A DNA stretch of 7,860 nucleotides from CAYSLU01 sp964431965 (lineage in GTDB: Bacteria > Verrucomicrobiota > Kiritimatiellia > CAIKKV01 > CAYSLU01): assembly GCA_964431965.1 (NCBI GenBank), contig CAYSLU010000142.1, forward strand, positions 1 to 7,860. Direction: 5' to 3'. Below, piece by piece: positions 7,297-7,860 of this stretch; within the stretch, counting starts at the first letter, position 1; every line of letters begins with the position of its first letter. The notes beneath the pieces are model-generated. The model was given only the letters and a program-made list of their open reading frames with translations. It had not been told where the DNA came from and did no database searches. The translations under genes were made by a program, and so were the position numbers.

Positions 7297-7460
7297 GCGG
7301 GAGGGCCCGCGGCCTTGCGGGTCGCCAGCCGGTGCGATCCGGCTTGTTGTCGTCCTCGTCCTTGATCGATCGGTCGGCTGGCTGGCTGGCGTTGAAGCAG
7401 CGACGCGGCTTGGGCCAAAGGCGGGCGCGTGATCTTGGCCCAGCTGCGGCGTTGTCGCGG
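7297..7460. repeat. Direct repeat, copy 1 (non-coding, hairpin-rich)
   Basis: This copy matches 7707-7860. The first conserved block, GCGGGAGGGCCCGCGGCCTT then GCGGG (7297-7321), is identical in both copies. The last block, 7406-7460, differs from 7806-7860 at one position in 55 (7443 G against 7843 T). The middle differs and is 10 bp longer here, partly through an expanded GGCT tetranucleotide run at 7376-7390. A small hairpin CCCGC-GGCCTT-GCGGG lies in the first block. The 400-410 bp offset is not a multiple of three, so the copies would be read in different frames, which argues against a coding repeat. Confidence 0.9.
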
Positions 7461-7569
7461 TCGGCGCGTACAGGAGTACAGCGCCGACCGCGACGCCTTG
7501 CATCTGGGCCAAGCTGACGCGTCCGCCTTTGGGCCCCCTCGCGGACTCGGGGGCAACCCAAGCCGCGTC
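7402..7569. repeat. Large imperfect palindrome with 14+4 bp core stem
   Basis: The left arm (7402-7467) returns as its reverse complement in the right arm (7481-7569). The core is GTCGCGGTCGGCGC (7454-7467) against GCGCCGACCGCGAC (7481-7494), a perfect 14 bp. It continues inward as GTAC-AGGA-GTAC with one bulged A at 7480. Outward pairing resumes for CTTGGCCCAG (7434-7443) with CTGGGCCAAG, for CCAAAGGCGG with CCGCCTTTGG, and for ACGCGGCTTGGG with CCCAAGCCGCGT. The right arm carries an extra ~24 bases (about 7533-7555) that form their own hairpin. If transcribed, it would fold into one long rod-like RNA. Confidence 0.85.
7533..7554. repeat. Hairpin with loop TCGCGGACT (first copy)
   Basis: GCCCCC (7533-7538) and GGGGGC (7549-7554) are perfect inverted arms around TCGCGGACTC. 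The hairpin appears to be inserted into the right arm of the large palindrome, because the left arm lacks the equivalent bases. The loop bases recur at 7588-7596. Confidence 0.7.
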
Positions 7570-7579
7570 ACGGTTCGCC

Positions 7580-7604
7580 CCGTTCCGTCGCGGACTCGGA
7601 ACGG
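7580..7604. repeat. Hairpin with loop TCGCGGACT (second copy, different stem)
   Basis: CCGTTCCG (7580-7587) and CGGAACGG (7597-7604) are perfect inverted arms around the 9-base loop TCGCGGACT. The same loop stands at 7539-7547 on an unrelated C-run/G-run stem. A third simple hairpin, GATCGG-TCGAG-CCGATC, follows at 7614-7630. Confidence 0.7.
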
Positions 7605-7706
7605 TGGGGGAGGGATCGGTCGAGCCGATCGCTGTGACCCGTCTTGGTAGGGACGCCTCGCCGAGGGGCCCGCGGTTGGCATTGCTCGGTCGTGGTGAGC
7701 CGCGTC
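7605..7706. other. Non-coding spacer between repeat copies
   Basis: This is G+C-rich sequence between the palindrome and the second direct repeat. Apart from the small hairpin GATCGG-TCGAG-CCGATC (7614-7630), I see no gene, start site or clear signal. Open frames here exist on both strands only because stop codons are rare at this composition. Confidence 0.5.
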
Positions 7707-7860
7707 GCGGGAGGGCCCGCGGCCTTGCGGGCCGCCGGTCGGTGCGACCCGGCTCGTGTCTCCGCGTCCTCGGTCGGTCGGGCGGCTGGCGGTGGAGCAG
7801 CGTCGCGGCTTGGGCCAAAGGCGGGCGCGTGATCTTGGCCCATCTGCGGCGTTGTCGCGG
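7707..7860. repeat. Direct repeat, copy 2, cut by the window edge
   Basis: This is the second copy of the unit at 7297-7460. Its first block is identical, and the stem of its small hairpin is extended to 7 bp (GGCCCGC 7714-7720, GCGGGCC 7727-7733). The final 55 bases differ from copy 1 at a single site. The window ends at GTTGTCGCGG, exactly where copy 1 enters the core palindrome, so a further palindrome is expected just outside the window. Confidence 0.85.

Noticed and set aside
7195..7818. Upstream extension of the GH20 reading frame to an 847-residue protein
   Set aside because: The extra ~208 residues run through the promoter region, direct repeat and palindrome, are low-complexity Arg/Pro/Ala-rich, match no domain, and lie before a good ribosome binding site at 7203-7208.
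7297..7860. CRISPR array
   Set aside because: Repeat units are ~155-165 bp, 400-410 bp apart and internally variable, with no short identical repeats separated by uniform spacers and no cas genes.
7290..7860. tRNA, rRNA or transposase gene in the repeat field
   Set aside because: No cloverleaf with a CCA end, no rRNA-like conserved blocks and no transposase-like translation; a non-autonomous element remains possible but without a visible transposase.

Overview
The window is G+C-rich bacterial DNA, visibly above 60% in the genes. It comes from a draft or metagenome scaffold: ten N bases sit at 878-887. It holds three genes, all on the minus strand, which form a compact carbohydrate-active cluster. 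In order of transcription (right to left) these are: a cytoplasmic GcnA-like family 20 beta-N-acetylhexosaminidase (5275-7194); a polytopic membrane protein of GT-C glycosyltransferase type (3065-5251); and a family 116 glycoside hydrolase of the GBA2/SSO1353 type (437-2981), broken in this assembly by the N gap. Taxonomy cannot be fixed. The G+C content, the glycosidase-rich gene content and the dispersed repeats would suit a PVC-group bacterium (Kiritimatiellota, Lentisphaerota, Planctomycetes) or a similar lineage, but this is a guess.

Layout. Bases 1-380 contain no gene that can be assigned. They are less G+C-rich (about 56% over the first 300 bases, counted by eye), and open frames exist on both strands. 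Bases 381-420 are a hairpin-rich element directly after the family 116 stop; it resembles a widespread intergenic repeat and may act as a 3' end. The gap between the membrane protein and the family 116 gene (2982-3064) holds a fragment of a second dispersed-repeat type with a perfect hairpin, plus a strong ribosome binding site. Bases 5252-5274 are a 23-base spacer with a ribosome binding site. Bases 7195-7290 hold a plausible promoter, an overlapping inverted repeat that could be an operator, and the leader. Bases 7290-7860 are a non-coding repeat field. It contains two direct copies of a ~155-165 bp unit 400-410 bp apart, a large imperfect palindrome with an 18-bp core stem, and several smaller hairpins, two of which share the same 9-base loop on unrelated stems.

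How the genes may work together. Neither glycosidase shows a signal peptide, so both probably act in the cytoplasm: one on beta-linked N-acetylhexosamine, the other on beta-linked glucose, xylose or N-acetylglucosamine. The membrane protein between them looks like a lipid-sugar-using glycosyltransferase rather than a transporter. The set could therefore serve glycan or glycolipid turnover or remodelling rather than simple import and digestion. That reading is inference from gene order and family membership.

The most unusual part of the window is the repeat field at the right edge, which continues beyond it.
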